From: a virus
DNA: 31,145 bases
Direction: 5' to 3' (one strand)
Virus record (IMG/VR): IMGVR_UViG_3300046167_000035
Coordinates: 1 to 31,145 of that record
Below the pieces are notes generated by a model, which searched no databases, was not told the origin of the DNA, and worked only from the letters and a program-made list of their open reading frames with translations. A program made the position numbers and the translations under genes. Below, piece by piece: positions 24,277 to 31,145 of this stretch (the first letter of the stretch is position 1; every line of letters begins with the position of its first letter).

Positions 24277-24305
24277 AACATAATCACGAAGTAATAGGTA
24301 ACAAC

Positions 24306-24491
24306 ATGGAAGAAAAAATATTTTTAGATCAGAATGAACTAGCAAAAAGATGGTTACGTTCTCCTAGAACATTAGAGAACTGGAGAACAAAAGGAACTGG
24401 CCCAACATATCAAAAGATTGGTGGTAAAGTTTTATATCGTCTTAGCGACATAGAAGAAATAGAAAATAAATCAGACGTATCTGGAGAGTAG
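24306..24491 (+). CDS. MerR/excisionase-type helix-turn-helix protein
   Basis: 61 residues with the HTH_17 pattern: FLDQNELAKRWLRSPRTLEN followed by WRTKGTGPTYQKIGGKVLYR and the SDIEEIE end. Such small winged-HTH proteins act as excisionases (Xis/AlpA-like) or regulators. As the first gene after the early promoter and close to int-attP, an excisionase or early regulator role is likely. AGGT (24296-24299) precedes the ATG. It is the only regulator-like protein in the window. Confidence 0.8.
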   Translation: MEEKIFLDQNELAKRWLRSPRTLENWRTKGTGPTYQKIGGKVLYRLSDIEEIENKSDVSGE

Positions 24492-24492
24492 T

Positions 24493-24915
24493 TTGGTCAA
24501 CGCACGAAACAAAGGGCGTAGAGGTGAGCGCGAAGTTATTGACGCAATTAAAGAACTTTTAGGCATAGAGCTAGAAGTTAATTATGCTCAGACTTTTGGT
24601 GGCGGTCACGACTTACTAGGAATGCCAGGTTATGCAATTGAAGTCAAAAGACGCAAAGCAATCACACAATCAGATATTAAAAACTGGTGGGATCAGTCTG
24701 TAAGACAGGCAAAGAAAGTAGATTTATTACCATGTCTTTGGTTCAGACAAGACAGAGCAGATTGGAAGGTAGCGATACCATGTCCATATTCTAGCGAGAA
24801 AGATTTTTTTCCAGTTGAAGATGTAAACATTGCTTCAATTATCAGTCCAGAACTTTGGGCGGCAATAGCAAGAGAGGAGTACAACATTGGCACACGCGAT
24901 ATTAGCACCGAGTAG
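24493..24915 (+). CDS. Hjc-like PD-(D/E)XK nuclease
   Basis: 140 residues, starting with TTG 24493, one base after the previous stop and 6 bases after GGAGAG. The nuclease core is clear: NKGRRGEREVIDAIKELLG (catalytic Glu in GERE), GGGHDLLGMPGYAIEVKRR (Asp, then E-x-K). This pattern is that of Holliday junction resolvase-like phage nucleases (Hjc/VRR-type). It probably resolves branched DNA in replication or packaging. Overlaps the next gene's start by 29 bases. Confidence 0.8.
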   Translation: MVNARNKGRRGEREVIDAIKELLGIELEVNYAQTFGGGHDLLGMPGYAIEVKRRKAITQSDIKNWWDQSVRQAKKVDLLPCLWFRQDRADWKVAIPCPYSSEKDFFPVEDVNIASIISPELWAAIAREEYNIGTRDISTE

Positions 24916-25621
24916 TATAAACAGAATTATAAGATGTCCTGCTTCAGCTAAGATTAATGCTGTAGCGGAACGAAGAGGAAGTATAGCTGCGGCTAGAGGT
25001 ACTGCGGTTCACGAAATGTGTGAAGCTCTACTTAAGAATAGATTAGATGGTATTACATTAGCTGATTACTACCTTGGTAGAACTGTTGATGTAGATGGTT
25101 TTAGTTTTGACATTACTAAAGATGATATTGCTATAGCTGAAATCTATGTTGATTATATTAATCAGCGAACAGAAGAACTTAACGGTAAATTATTAATAGA
25201 AGAAAAAGTAAATGCTCCAGAGATTAGTGATGATCTATGGGGAACTGCTGATGCAGTCATCTTAGGTGAAAGCAATAGAATGGTAGTAGCAGATTTAAAG
25301 TCTGGTGCTTGGCCTGTAGATGTAGTGATGAATGAGCAGTTAATGACTTACTCATTAGCATGTCTGGCTAGATGGGGAAACGAAGATACTGTGATTGAAA
25401 TGACAATCATACAACCAAACAAAAGAGCCTTTCATAAAGATGGGCAAATAAGAACTTGGGATATTCAAGCTGTCGATCTTGCAGATTGGGGTTTGAATAT
25501 TCTGAAACCAGCTTGTGATGAAGCAATGGGTGATGAGCCTAGCTTTAATGCTGGAGACTGGTGCAAATTCTGTTCACACAAAGAAGTTTGCGAAACATAC
25601 AACAATCCAAAGGAGGATTAA
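24887..25621 (+). CDS. DUF2800 Cas4-like exonuclease
   Basis: 244 residues, starting at TTG 24887 with GAGGAG (24874-24879). It begins AHAILAPSSINRIIRCPASA, the usual opening of DUF2800 proteins. The PD-(D/E)XK core is visible: RGTAVHEMCEALL, then LWGTADAVI and VVADLKSG (D-x-K). Cysteines in WCKFCSHKEVC near the C-terminus, with Cys18 in the RCPAS segment, could form a Cas4/AddB-like iron-sulfur cluster. Such nucleases process DNA ends for recombination with single-strand annealing or Sak4-type proteins, and a Sak4-like ATPase gene follows. The family call is strong. Confidence 0.88.
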   Translation: MAHAILAPSSINRIIRCPASAKINAVAERRGSIAAARGTAVHEMCEALLKNRLDGITLADYYLGRTVDVDGFSFDITKDDIAIAEIYVDYINQRTEELNGKLLIEEKVNAPEISDDLWGTADAVILGESNRMVVADLKSGAWPVDVVMNEQLMTYSLACLARWGNEDTVIEMTIIQPNKRAFHKDGQIRTWDIQAVDLADWGLNILKPACDEAMGDEPSFNAGDWCKFCSHKEVCETYNNPKED

Positions 25622-25623
25622 TA

Positions 25624-25922
25624 ATGGTAGATAAAAAGAAAGAGCAACCTCTTTTAAGTTTCCAAGATAAAGATGGAAACCCAAGAGAGATATTTGAGAA
25701 AGACTTAACTGATTTGAATAGACCTTTAATTCAGCAGATTAGTCAAGACCTAGGGAGCGCAACAACAACTTGAAGAGGCGTTTCAATTAGCAACTAAAAC
25801 TGTTCATCACATGGAAAGTGTTAGAAGGAGTATGCAAAATTCACTTAGAGAAGCTAGAAGATGTTTTGCCACCTTACAAGAAACCAATTGTAATTGAAGG
25901 TGCTGACAAGGTAGGTAAATAA
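25624..25922 (+). CDS. Small coiled-coil early protein, twice frameshifted
   Basis: Starts at ATG 25624 after AAGGAGG. The first frame reads VDKKKEQPLLSFQDKDGNPR and on to ISQDLG, then stops. Deleting one G of GGG 25753-25755 continues AQQQLEEAFQLATKTVHHME. Deleting one A of AAAA 25836-25839 leads into HLEKLEDVLPPYKKPIVIEG and ADKVGK, stopping at TAA 25920-25922. That stop overlaps the ATG of the Sak4-like gene, which supports the repaired end. The 98-residue product is helical in its middle (likely coiled coil). Function unknown. Confidence 0.6.
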
Positions 25923-26708
25923 TGTCGTTAGCAGCAATACAAAAGAAAAGTAAAGCTAAAGCGTCAATAACAATTATCTATGGCCCTTCTGGTCTTGGTA
26001 AAACAACACTTGCTGTTGGTAGCAAAAACCCAGTCGTAATTCAAACTGAAGAGGGGACTGGGTATTCTTACTAACAATAGGGATATAGCTCATTTTCCAT
26101 TAGCAAAAGATTACGATACTTTTATTGGTTATCTTAGATCACTTGTTGATGCAGATGAACTTGAATACAACACATTGGTTATTGATTCATTAGATTGGTT
26201 AGAGCCATTAATACATCAAAAGACTTGTGAAGCACATAAGCAACCTTCAATAGAAAGTTTTGGTTATGGTCGTGGTTACAATGAGGCACTTAAGTATTTT
26301 AGAGAAGTCCTTGATTTAGTTAATAGATTAAGAAACGAAAAGAAAATGCGAGTAGTGTTGATTGCTCATAACCAAATCAAAGCGTTTCACGATCCAAGCA
26401 CAGAGTCTTACGACAGGCATGAACTTAAGCTACATAAAGCAGCTTCAGCCTTGGTGTTAGAAGCAAGTGATATGTGTTTGTTCTTAAACTACAAAAAGGG
26501 AACGGTAAAAGTACAAGGCAATAAAGGATTAACAAGTAAAACTGTTCAGTCTGGAAGAGTCTTAGTTACTACTGAGTCACCTGCATGTGTAGCTAAAAAC
26601 AGATACGGTTTACCAGAAGAGATACAAGTGATTGATGAAGGTGATGACTTTATTGTTAGAGCTGAGAAAACTTGGGCAGAGATTGGAAAGCTAATCGCTA
26701 AGAAATGA
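25922..26708 (+). CDS. Sak4-like RecA-fold ATPase, frameshifted
   Basis: A RecA/AAA-type ATPase (AAA_24 group), of the kind that acts as a phage recombinase or recombination mediator (Sak4-like). The first frame has SITIIYGPSGLGKTTLAVGS with Walker A at residues 21-29 (Lys27), then breaks at GGGG 26053-26056. Dropping one G gives TEEGLGILTNNRDIAHF and leads to the second frame, with Walker B in YNTLVIDSLDWL and sensor-like VVLIAHNQIKAF. The repaired protein is 261 residues. Neighbouring DUF2800 nuclease and DUF669 SSB-like gene form a common phage recombination set. Confidence 0.85.
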
Positions 26709-26899
26709 TTACTGACCAAGAAAAAGCAATCTACTATTTAACTAAAGCTAAAATTTTAGTTGAAGAGGTGAGCGAAAGTAACGGTGATGATGATCATATT
26801 CTACCGTTAGGTGCAAACAGAGTCTTAGTTGATGTTGTTGATGCCCTTAAAGAAGAGATTGATAGAGCCAGTGATTACGAAGAGTATGATCCTGGTTAA
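26705..26899 (+). CDS. Small acidic hypothetical protein
   Basis: 64 residues, starting MITDQEKAIYYLTKAKILVE, overlapping the stop of the ATPase gene by 4 bases (ATGA). It is acidic (ESNGDDDH; EEYDPG at the end) and mainly helical. No family recognised. Translational coupling to the Sak4-like gene suggests a helper or regulatory partner in the same process, but nothing more can be seen. Confidence 0.65.
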   Translation: MITDQEKAIYYLTKAKILVEEVSESNGDDDHILPLGANRVLVDVVDALKEEIDRASDYEEYDPG

Positions 26900-26935
26900 A
26901 CATTAATAGTTAAATTTTTTACGGAGGTAACGAAC

Positions 26936-27424
26936 ATGGATTTAACACAATTTGGTATGGATAAGTTTGAAGCTGGAGCAGAGAGTTCTGGTGGAGAGCA
27001 AGCAAGAGTGAAACCTGGCAGATACAATTTAAAGTATTCTGGTTCAGACATGGTTGAGGGTAGGAATGGTTGGAAAGCATTAAAGATTTTATTTGATGTT
27101 GAAGGCGAAATCATATCAGTCAATCATGCTTTCACTATGGCACACAATAACGAGAAGCCTGTTGAGATAGGAAGACAATCATTGTCTCTTATGCTTAATG
27201 CAATGGGTGTCGGATCAATGAAAAATACTGATGAACTACTTGGTAAAAAAGTAGAAGCAGAACTCATTGTTGGTGAGAAAGGTTACTTAGAAATAAACGA
27301 TAACTTTGGTAAGACTTGGATGGCAGTTGGAGCGAGTGCTAACAACTTAAATCCTAAAGAGGAACTACCAAAAGAAGAGATGTTTCCTAGTGGCGTAGAT
27401 GACGAAGACGACCTTCCTTTTTAG
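26936..27424 (+). CDS. DUF669 ssDNA-binding protein
   Basis: 162 residues with GGAGGT ribosome binding site (26922-26927). It starts DLTQFGMDKFEAGAESSGGE. The segments KPGRYNLKYSGSDMVEG, GWKALKILFDVEGE and SVNHAFTM form the OB-like core of DUF669 phage proteins, used as replicative single-stranded DNA-binding proteins. The C-terminus, GVDDEDDLPF, is a classic acidic SSB tip (D-D-x-L/I-P-F), which in SSBs recruits replication and recombination partners. It sits between the recombinase and primase-helicase genes, agreeing with this role. Confidence 0.88.
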   Translation: MDLTQFGMDKFEAGAESSGGEQARVKPGRYNLKYSGSDMVEGRNGWKALKILFDVEGEIISVNHAFTMAHNNEKPVEIGRQSLSLMLNAMGVGSMKNTDELLGKKVEAELIVGEKGYLEINDNFGKTWMAVGASANNLNPKEELPKEEMFPSGVDDEDDLPF

Positions 27425-27437
27425 ACAAGATGATCTC

Positions 27438-27770
27438 ATGTATCGGAGGCCGAGCTTATGTTCATACTGTCATGGCTTGGCTTCTCCTTTACTTCATATT
27501 CGTAATGGCAAGATCAAAGGAGCTTGTAGTTACAAACATCTTAAACTTATCGGGGAAAACAAAAAAATGGAGCATATCAAAAACTTTGCACAGATCAACG
27601 AGGAGTTGTTATCTGTCGCATTATCGGAAAGCAAATCTAAATACATAGAGGCTTCCAAAAAAAATAAATCTTACGTTCTGCATGAATGGAGTAAGGAAGA
27701 CAGAATAAATTTTGTCCGAAGGCTTGTGTCTAGCTATTTAAACAATTCTAAGGCACAGGCTGATGACTGA
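27438..27770 (+). CDS. Small zinc-finger-like early protein
   Basis: About 110 residues if started at ATG 27438 (MYRRPSLCSYCHGLASPLLH). An alternative in-frame ATG at 27399 would overlap the DUF669 gene; neither has a strong ribosome binding site. Cys and His residues in LCSYCHG and GACSYKH are spaced like a zinc-binding ribbon. The rest is helical and charged (NEELLSVALSESKSKYIEAS; EDRINFVRRLVSSYL). It overlaps the primase start by 8 bases. A DNA-binding accessory to replication is a fair guess; no named family. Confidence 0.65.
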   Translation: MYRRPSLCSYCHGLASPLLHIRNGKIKGACSYKHLKLIGENKKMEHIKNFAQINEELLSVALSESKSKYIEASKKNKSYVLHEWSKEDRINFVRRLVSSYLNNSKAQADD

Positions 27771-29620
27771 TTTAACACAATTTTATGGTGAGCAAGGTTT
27801 AGTAATAGACAAGAACTTTGCTTTTACAAGTACCAGTAAATCTAATGGCGATCTTATTAGTGAGATGCGTTCTAATGGTTTGCTTGTAGATTTTTTAGAT
27901 ACCACAGGCAATCTAGTTAGAGTTAGCGTTAGTGCAACTGCAAATTCAAGACCAGATAAATCAAATGAACGATCTGGTTACTATGCGTACAATCAATTAG
28001 ATAATAATTTTATTTGCATTTACGGTAATTGGAGAACATCCCAGGAGTGGAAGTTTACTTCTTATAATCCTAACGAGATGTCTGCTGAACAAAAACGATT
28101 AATGCAGACTAAGTTGGAGGAAAGTCAAAAAAGGCGAGAGGAAGCTAAGACTAAGAAGCAAGAAGAGGTTTCCATATATGCCAAAGAAAAGTTTGCTAGT
28201 GCGAATGAAGTGACGGATCATAATTATTTAAATGATAAAAAGGTTAAAAGCTATGGTTTAAAAACAATCAATGGAAACCTATTGATTCCCGTGCATTCTA
28301 TCACCAAAAGTGATAACGGTATATTAGTAAACGATATAAAGTCCCTCCAATATATCTTTCCAGATGGCAGTAAAAAGTTTGTCGGTGGTGGCGAGATTAA
28401 AGGCAATGTATTTTTAATTGGTTGTGAAGCAACTGAATTGCCCTATCTTGATACCTTAATTTTATGCGAGGGATACGCTACAGGAAGCTCTATATTTGAA
28501 GCTACAGGATTACCTGTTGCGGTGGTCTTCTCTGCTAATTTCTGTTTAACAGCGAGTGTTAGGTTGCGTAAGGTAACGGGTGCTAAGTTTGTTATTGCAC
28601 TTGATAACGATACGTCTGGTATTGGTGAGAAAAATGCTAACGAGGTAGGTTAATGCAGTTAGTAATTGTGTTTCCAGACTACCAAGTATTACAGGTGATT
28701 TTAATGATCTGCATTTAGCTAAAGGATTAGAACAGGTTAAGTTAGAGTTATTAGAGTCTAAGTTCAACATAAGACAATATGCTATTCGTAACTTGGTTGA
28801 AGAACCAAAACCAATTGAGTGGTTAGTAGATAGTTTTATTCCTCTTGGTAAACCAGGAATCATTGCGGCAGTAGGTGGGGTTGGTAAGTCTTTATCAATG
28901 ATCCAACTTGCTTTGGGTATTGCTACAGGTGGTCAATGGTGGGGAAAAAACATCATGCAAAAAGGATCAACTGTAATTTTTGCAGCCGAAGATGATTTGT
29001 CTGAAGTGCATAGAAGGATTGCTTCGCTTGATCCTTTAGGTTTACGATTTCAATCTGAGTATGATGTGTATGTCTTTCCGATTCCAGAACAAAAAGAACC
29101 AATGATTTTATTAAGGGAAGAGGGCGTTACATCAATGGCTCAAGAATTAGTTGAAGAGTTAAAGACAATACCAAACTTACAGTTAGTGGTATTTGATCCA
29201 CTCCAGGCATTTACAACGGGAAATATTAGTTCAAGTAATGAAGTAGGCCAATTGTGGGGTTCTTACTGTGCAAACATATCAGCCAGACTAGGGGTAACAT
29301 GTCTCACCGTTCATCATTTAGCTAAATCGGCTCTTACCAATGATTCAGATGATGCACTAAGCCATAGAGCTGAAATTCGTGGTGCTTCAAGTATTACTGA
29401 TTCAGTTAGGTTCGCGATAGCTATGTGGTTGGCTGATAGTGATACTTGCGAAAAGATTTGCATGGATCAAGGTATTGAATTTGACAGAATGGCAGTTGTT
29501 AAGGCTAGTCTGGTTAAAAGTAATTCGGGTAACGTAGATTACCAAACTAAAACTTTGGTTCGTAATGGTGCAGTTTTAGAAATTTTAGATGAAAATAAAA
29601 AGTCCTTTGAATGGGACTAA
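27763..29620 (+). CDS. TOPRIM primase-RecA-type helicase fusion, frameshifted
   Basis: The reconstructed 618-residue protein links a primase-like N-terminus to a helicase. The TOPRIM part shows LILCEGYATGSSIFEATGLP (Glu236) and FVIALDNDTSG (Asp281, Asp283), the metal-binding set. The frame breaks at TAA 28651-28653. Deleting one T of 28650-28651 gives NEVGNAVSNCVSRLPSITGD and leads straight into the RepA/AAA_25-type helicase: Walker A AAVGGVGKS (Lys375), Walker B LVVFDPLQAF and the conserved HHLAKS. No zinc-binding N-terminal domain is evident. It would prime and unwind phage DNA; no DNA polymerase is encoded here, so it presumably uses the host's. Confidence 0.85.
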
Positions 29621-29632
29621 GGAGAAAGGAAA

Positions 29633-30798
29633 TTGAATGTTTTAAGTTTGTTTGATGGTATGAGTTGTACGCGTATAGCTCTTGAAAGACTTGGTATTGA
29701 TGTTAATCATTACTATGCAAGTGAAATTGATAAATACGCAATGAAAGTTAGCGAAGAAAATTATCCAAATATTATACAAATAGGTGATGTTACTGATTGG
29801 CAGTCTTGGGATATTGATTGGAGTTCTATTGATTTAGTTATCGGTGGTTTTCCATGTCAGTCTTGGTCACTAGCTGGTAAGCAGTTAGGCGATAAAGATG
29901 AAAGAGGTAAATTGTTCTGGGTAATGTTAGATGTAATGAAAAAGGTTATAGAAAATAATCCTAATGCTTATTACTTAATGGAGAACGTAAAGATGAAAAA
30001 AGAGTTTGAAGAGTATATTACTTTTCATACTGAACAGGCTTTACCAAATGTGAATAAGTATTTAATTAATTCAGCGTTAGTGTCAGCACAAAATAGAGTC
30101 AGATATTATTGGACAAATATCCCTGGAGTTGAACAGCCTGAACAAAGAGGCATTGTTTTAAGAGATATATTAGAGACAAGAGAGATAGAAAGGTTTGTCA
30201 GATAAAGCCATTGCATACATGAATAGAGGTAGCGAGAAATGGTCGGGTGGTAAAACTAGAGCAGAGCATTACATAAAACATGAAAGCAAAAAGTCTAATT
30301 GTTTAACAGCGAAATATGCACAAAGGCGTTCCTTATGGTGTTATTGCGATTGATAAACCAATCCAGGTTGGTGAAGCTATAGATATAAATGGTCACGACA
30401 TATTAAAAAGAGTCTATTCAGAAGATGGTAAATCACCAACTTTAAATGCTTGTACGGGTGGCAATAGAGAACCAAAGGTAATGATTGATAAAAGAAAACC
30501 TAATCAAATTAATCCTAGTAAGAAAGCAAGTGGTAAACAACCATACATGCAAGATAGGGTTTTTCATGTTGATGGTAAGTCTCATGCTTTAACAAGAGAA
30601 TTTGCATCAAGAACCAATGTCGGGGATGAGCTAGAAGTGTATTGGCGAAAGCTAACTCCTATTGAGTGCGAAAGATTACAAACAGTTCCAGATGATTATA
30701 CAAACCATGTATCAAATACTCAGCGTTATAAAATGTTGGGCAATGGATTCACGGTTGAAGTAATTTGTCATATTTTAAATAACATGGAGATTAAATAA
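29633..30798 (+). CDS. dcm-like: C5-cytosine DNA methyltransferase, twice frameshifted
   Basis: Transfers methyl from S-adenosylmethionine to cytosine C5, most likely to shield phage DNA from host restriction. Starts at TTG 29633 with GGAG and AAAGGA upstream. Motif I is LSLFDGMSCTRIAL, motif IV GGFPCQSWSLAG (catalytic Cys75), motif VI YYLMENV and motif VIII QNRVRYYWTN. The frame breaks at TTT 30194-30196, continues in DKAIAYMNRGSEKWSGG, and breaks again at AAA 30322-30324 before GVPYGVIAIDKPIQV. The C-terminus has KLTPIECERLQTVPDDYT and motif X (LGNGFTVEVI). Removing one base at each point gives 387 residues. No partner restriction enzyme is seen. Confidence 0.9.
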
Positions 30799-30929
30799 TG
30801 AATGGGAAAGGTAGCGATCAACGACCAAGACAAATAGATAAAAAAGTATTTGAGGATAATTGGGACAGGATATTTGGTAAGAAAAAGACCAAAAAAGATG
30901 CTAAAAAAGATAAACCAAAACAAAAGTGA
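30798..30929 (+). CDS. Small basic conserved phage protein
   Basis: 43 residues, starting MNGKGSDQRPRQIDKKVFED and then NWDRIFGKKKTKKDAKKDKP. The opening GKGSxxRP and the NWDxIF phrase mark a short conserved phage protein that I recall from early regions; function unknown. Its ATG overlaps the methyltransferase TAA (TAATG), so it is the last gene of the early operon before the repeat-containing gap. Confidence 0.75.
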   Translation: MNGKGSDQRPRQIDKKVFEDNWDRIFGKKKTKKDAKKDKPKQK

Positions 30930-30931
30930 TT

Positions 30932-30993
30932 GTATATACGGGTATACGATTGTTGTATATAGGGGTGTCCAATAATCGTACATAGGGGTGTAC
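30932..30993. repeat. Three 16-bp repeats at exact 23-bp intervals
   Basis: GTATATACGGGTATAC (30932-30947), GTATATAGGGGTGTCC (30955-30970) and GTACATAGGGGTGTAC (30978-30993). Starts are spaced exactly 23 bp. The first and third are imperfect palindromes (GTATA...TATAC; GTACA...TGTAC), the middle less so. This is the layout of iterons at a replication origin or of tandem operators for a repressor. It lies in the 207-bp gene-free gap after the early operon. Confidence 0.75.
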
Positions 30994-31016
30994 AAATATC
31001 CTAGACTAAACTAATA

Positions 31017-31045
31017 GAGAGAGTGAGCCTTTTGGCTCATCTCTC
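31017..31045 (+). terminator. Strong hairpin, possible terminator of the early operon
   Basis: Two 6-bp stem blocks separated by one bulged G (31023): GAGAGA (31017-31022) with TCTCTC (31040-31045), and TGAGCC (31024-31029) with GGCTCA (31034-31039), closed by a TTTT loop. It follows the 23-bp repeats. No U-tract follows (the next bases are CAGGGAAAAAA), so intrinsic termination is uncertain. It may protect the transcript end or be part of an origin structure. From 31046 to 31136 no gene is visible. Confidence 0.55.
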
Positions 31046-31136
31046 CAGGGAAAAAATATCAGTAATATTTACTCATAAAGTTGGGTTGTAATTGTTAGGT
31101 TAATAACTAAATGCAATGCAACAAAAGGAAACATAC

Positions 31137-31145
31137 ATGAAGCAG
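31137..31145 (+). CDS. Start of the next gene (3 codons)
   Basis: ATG AAG CAG at the very end of the window, preceded by AAAGGAAA with suitable spacing. Only Met-Lys-Gln can be read. It does not join in frame to the small terminase fragment at base 1. Confidence 0.45.

Noticed and set aside
26175-26708. Independent 177-residue gene
   Set aside because: It lacks a Walker A motif, which is present in the frame just upstream. The two halves together form one Sak4-like ATPase.
28793-29620. Stand-alone helicase gene starting at TTG 28793
   Set aside because: The reading frame is open well upstream and joins the TOPRIM domain once one T is removed. No ribosome binding site precedes 28793.

Overview
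The window is most of the genome of a temperate, short-tailed (podovirus-type) double-stranded DNA phage. It is AT-rich, about mid-30s % GC by eye. Genes are tightly packed and often share start and stop bases (ATGA or TAATG), and several starts are TTG. The protein set (SU10-type capsid, GTA-type 3TM holin, M15 endolysin, paired S74 tail fibres, three ejection-type proteins, DUF3310, DUF2800, DUF669) resembles marine podoviruses such as those of SAR11-like or other low-GC marine bacteria. The host assignment is inference.

Layout. 1-4.2 kb: packaging genes (end of the small terminase, large terminase, portal). 4.2-7.1 kb: small basic proteins, then a lysis cassette (holin, membrane/coiled-coil protein, M15 peptidase, second membrane/coiled-coil protein) and two unknown proteins. 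7.2-10.1 kb: scaffold, major capsid protein, a UUCG hairpin and the head-tail adaptor. 10.1-17.6 kb: tail appendages, with two fibres that share an N-terminal anchor and both end in a self-cleaving S74 chaperone domain, and a P22 gp10-like hub. 17.5-22.1 kb: a GNAT-like small protein and three ejection-type proteins. 22.1-23.9 kb: a PD-(D/E)XK protein, an attP-like region (5' half of a tRNA-Pro gene flanked by paired arm-type repeats) and a tyrosine integrase. 23.9-24.1 kb: the only convincing minus-strand gene (DUF3310). 24.3-30.8 kb: early genes (MerR/excisionase-like protein, Hjc-like nuclease, Cas4-like DUF2800 nuclease, Sak4-like ATPase, DUF669 SSB-like protein, TOPRIM primase-helicase, C5 cytosine methyltransferase). 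30.9-31.1 kb: three repeats spaced exactly 23 bp, a strong hairpin and the first codons of another gene.

How the parts work together. The integrase would recombine attP with a host tRNA-Pro gene. The early block supplies DNA replication and recombination functions (primase-helicase, ssDNA-binding protein, recombinase-like ATPase, two nucleases) and self-methylation. The late block builds and fills the virion and lyses the cell. No recognisable lytic/lysogenic repressor is present; it may lie outside the contig.

A striking property of this sequence is that ten reading-frame breaks in eight genes can each be repaired by removing one base from a short homopolymer. Every break is +1 and none requires an added base. 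Seven lie between 23.2 and 30.4 kb and none between 4.8 and 23.2 kb. I annotate the reconstructed genes as single CDSs and treat sequencing or assembly error as the leading explanation. No terminal overlap is visible and the small terminase lacks its N-terminus, so the contig is probably not closed.
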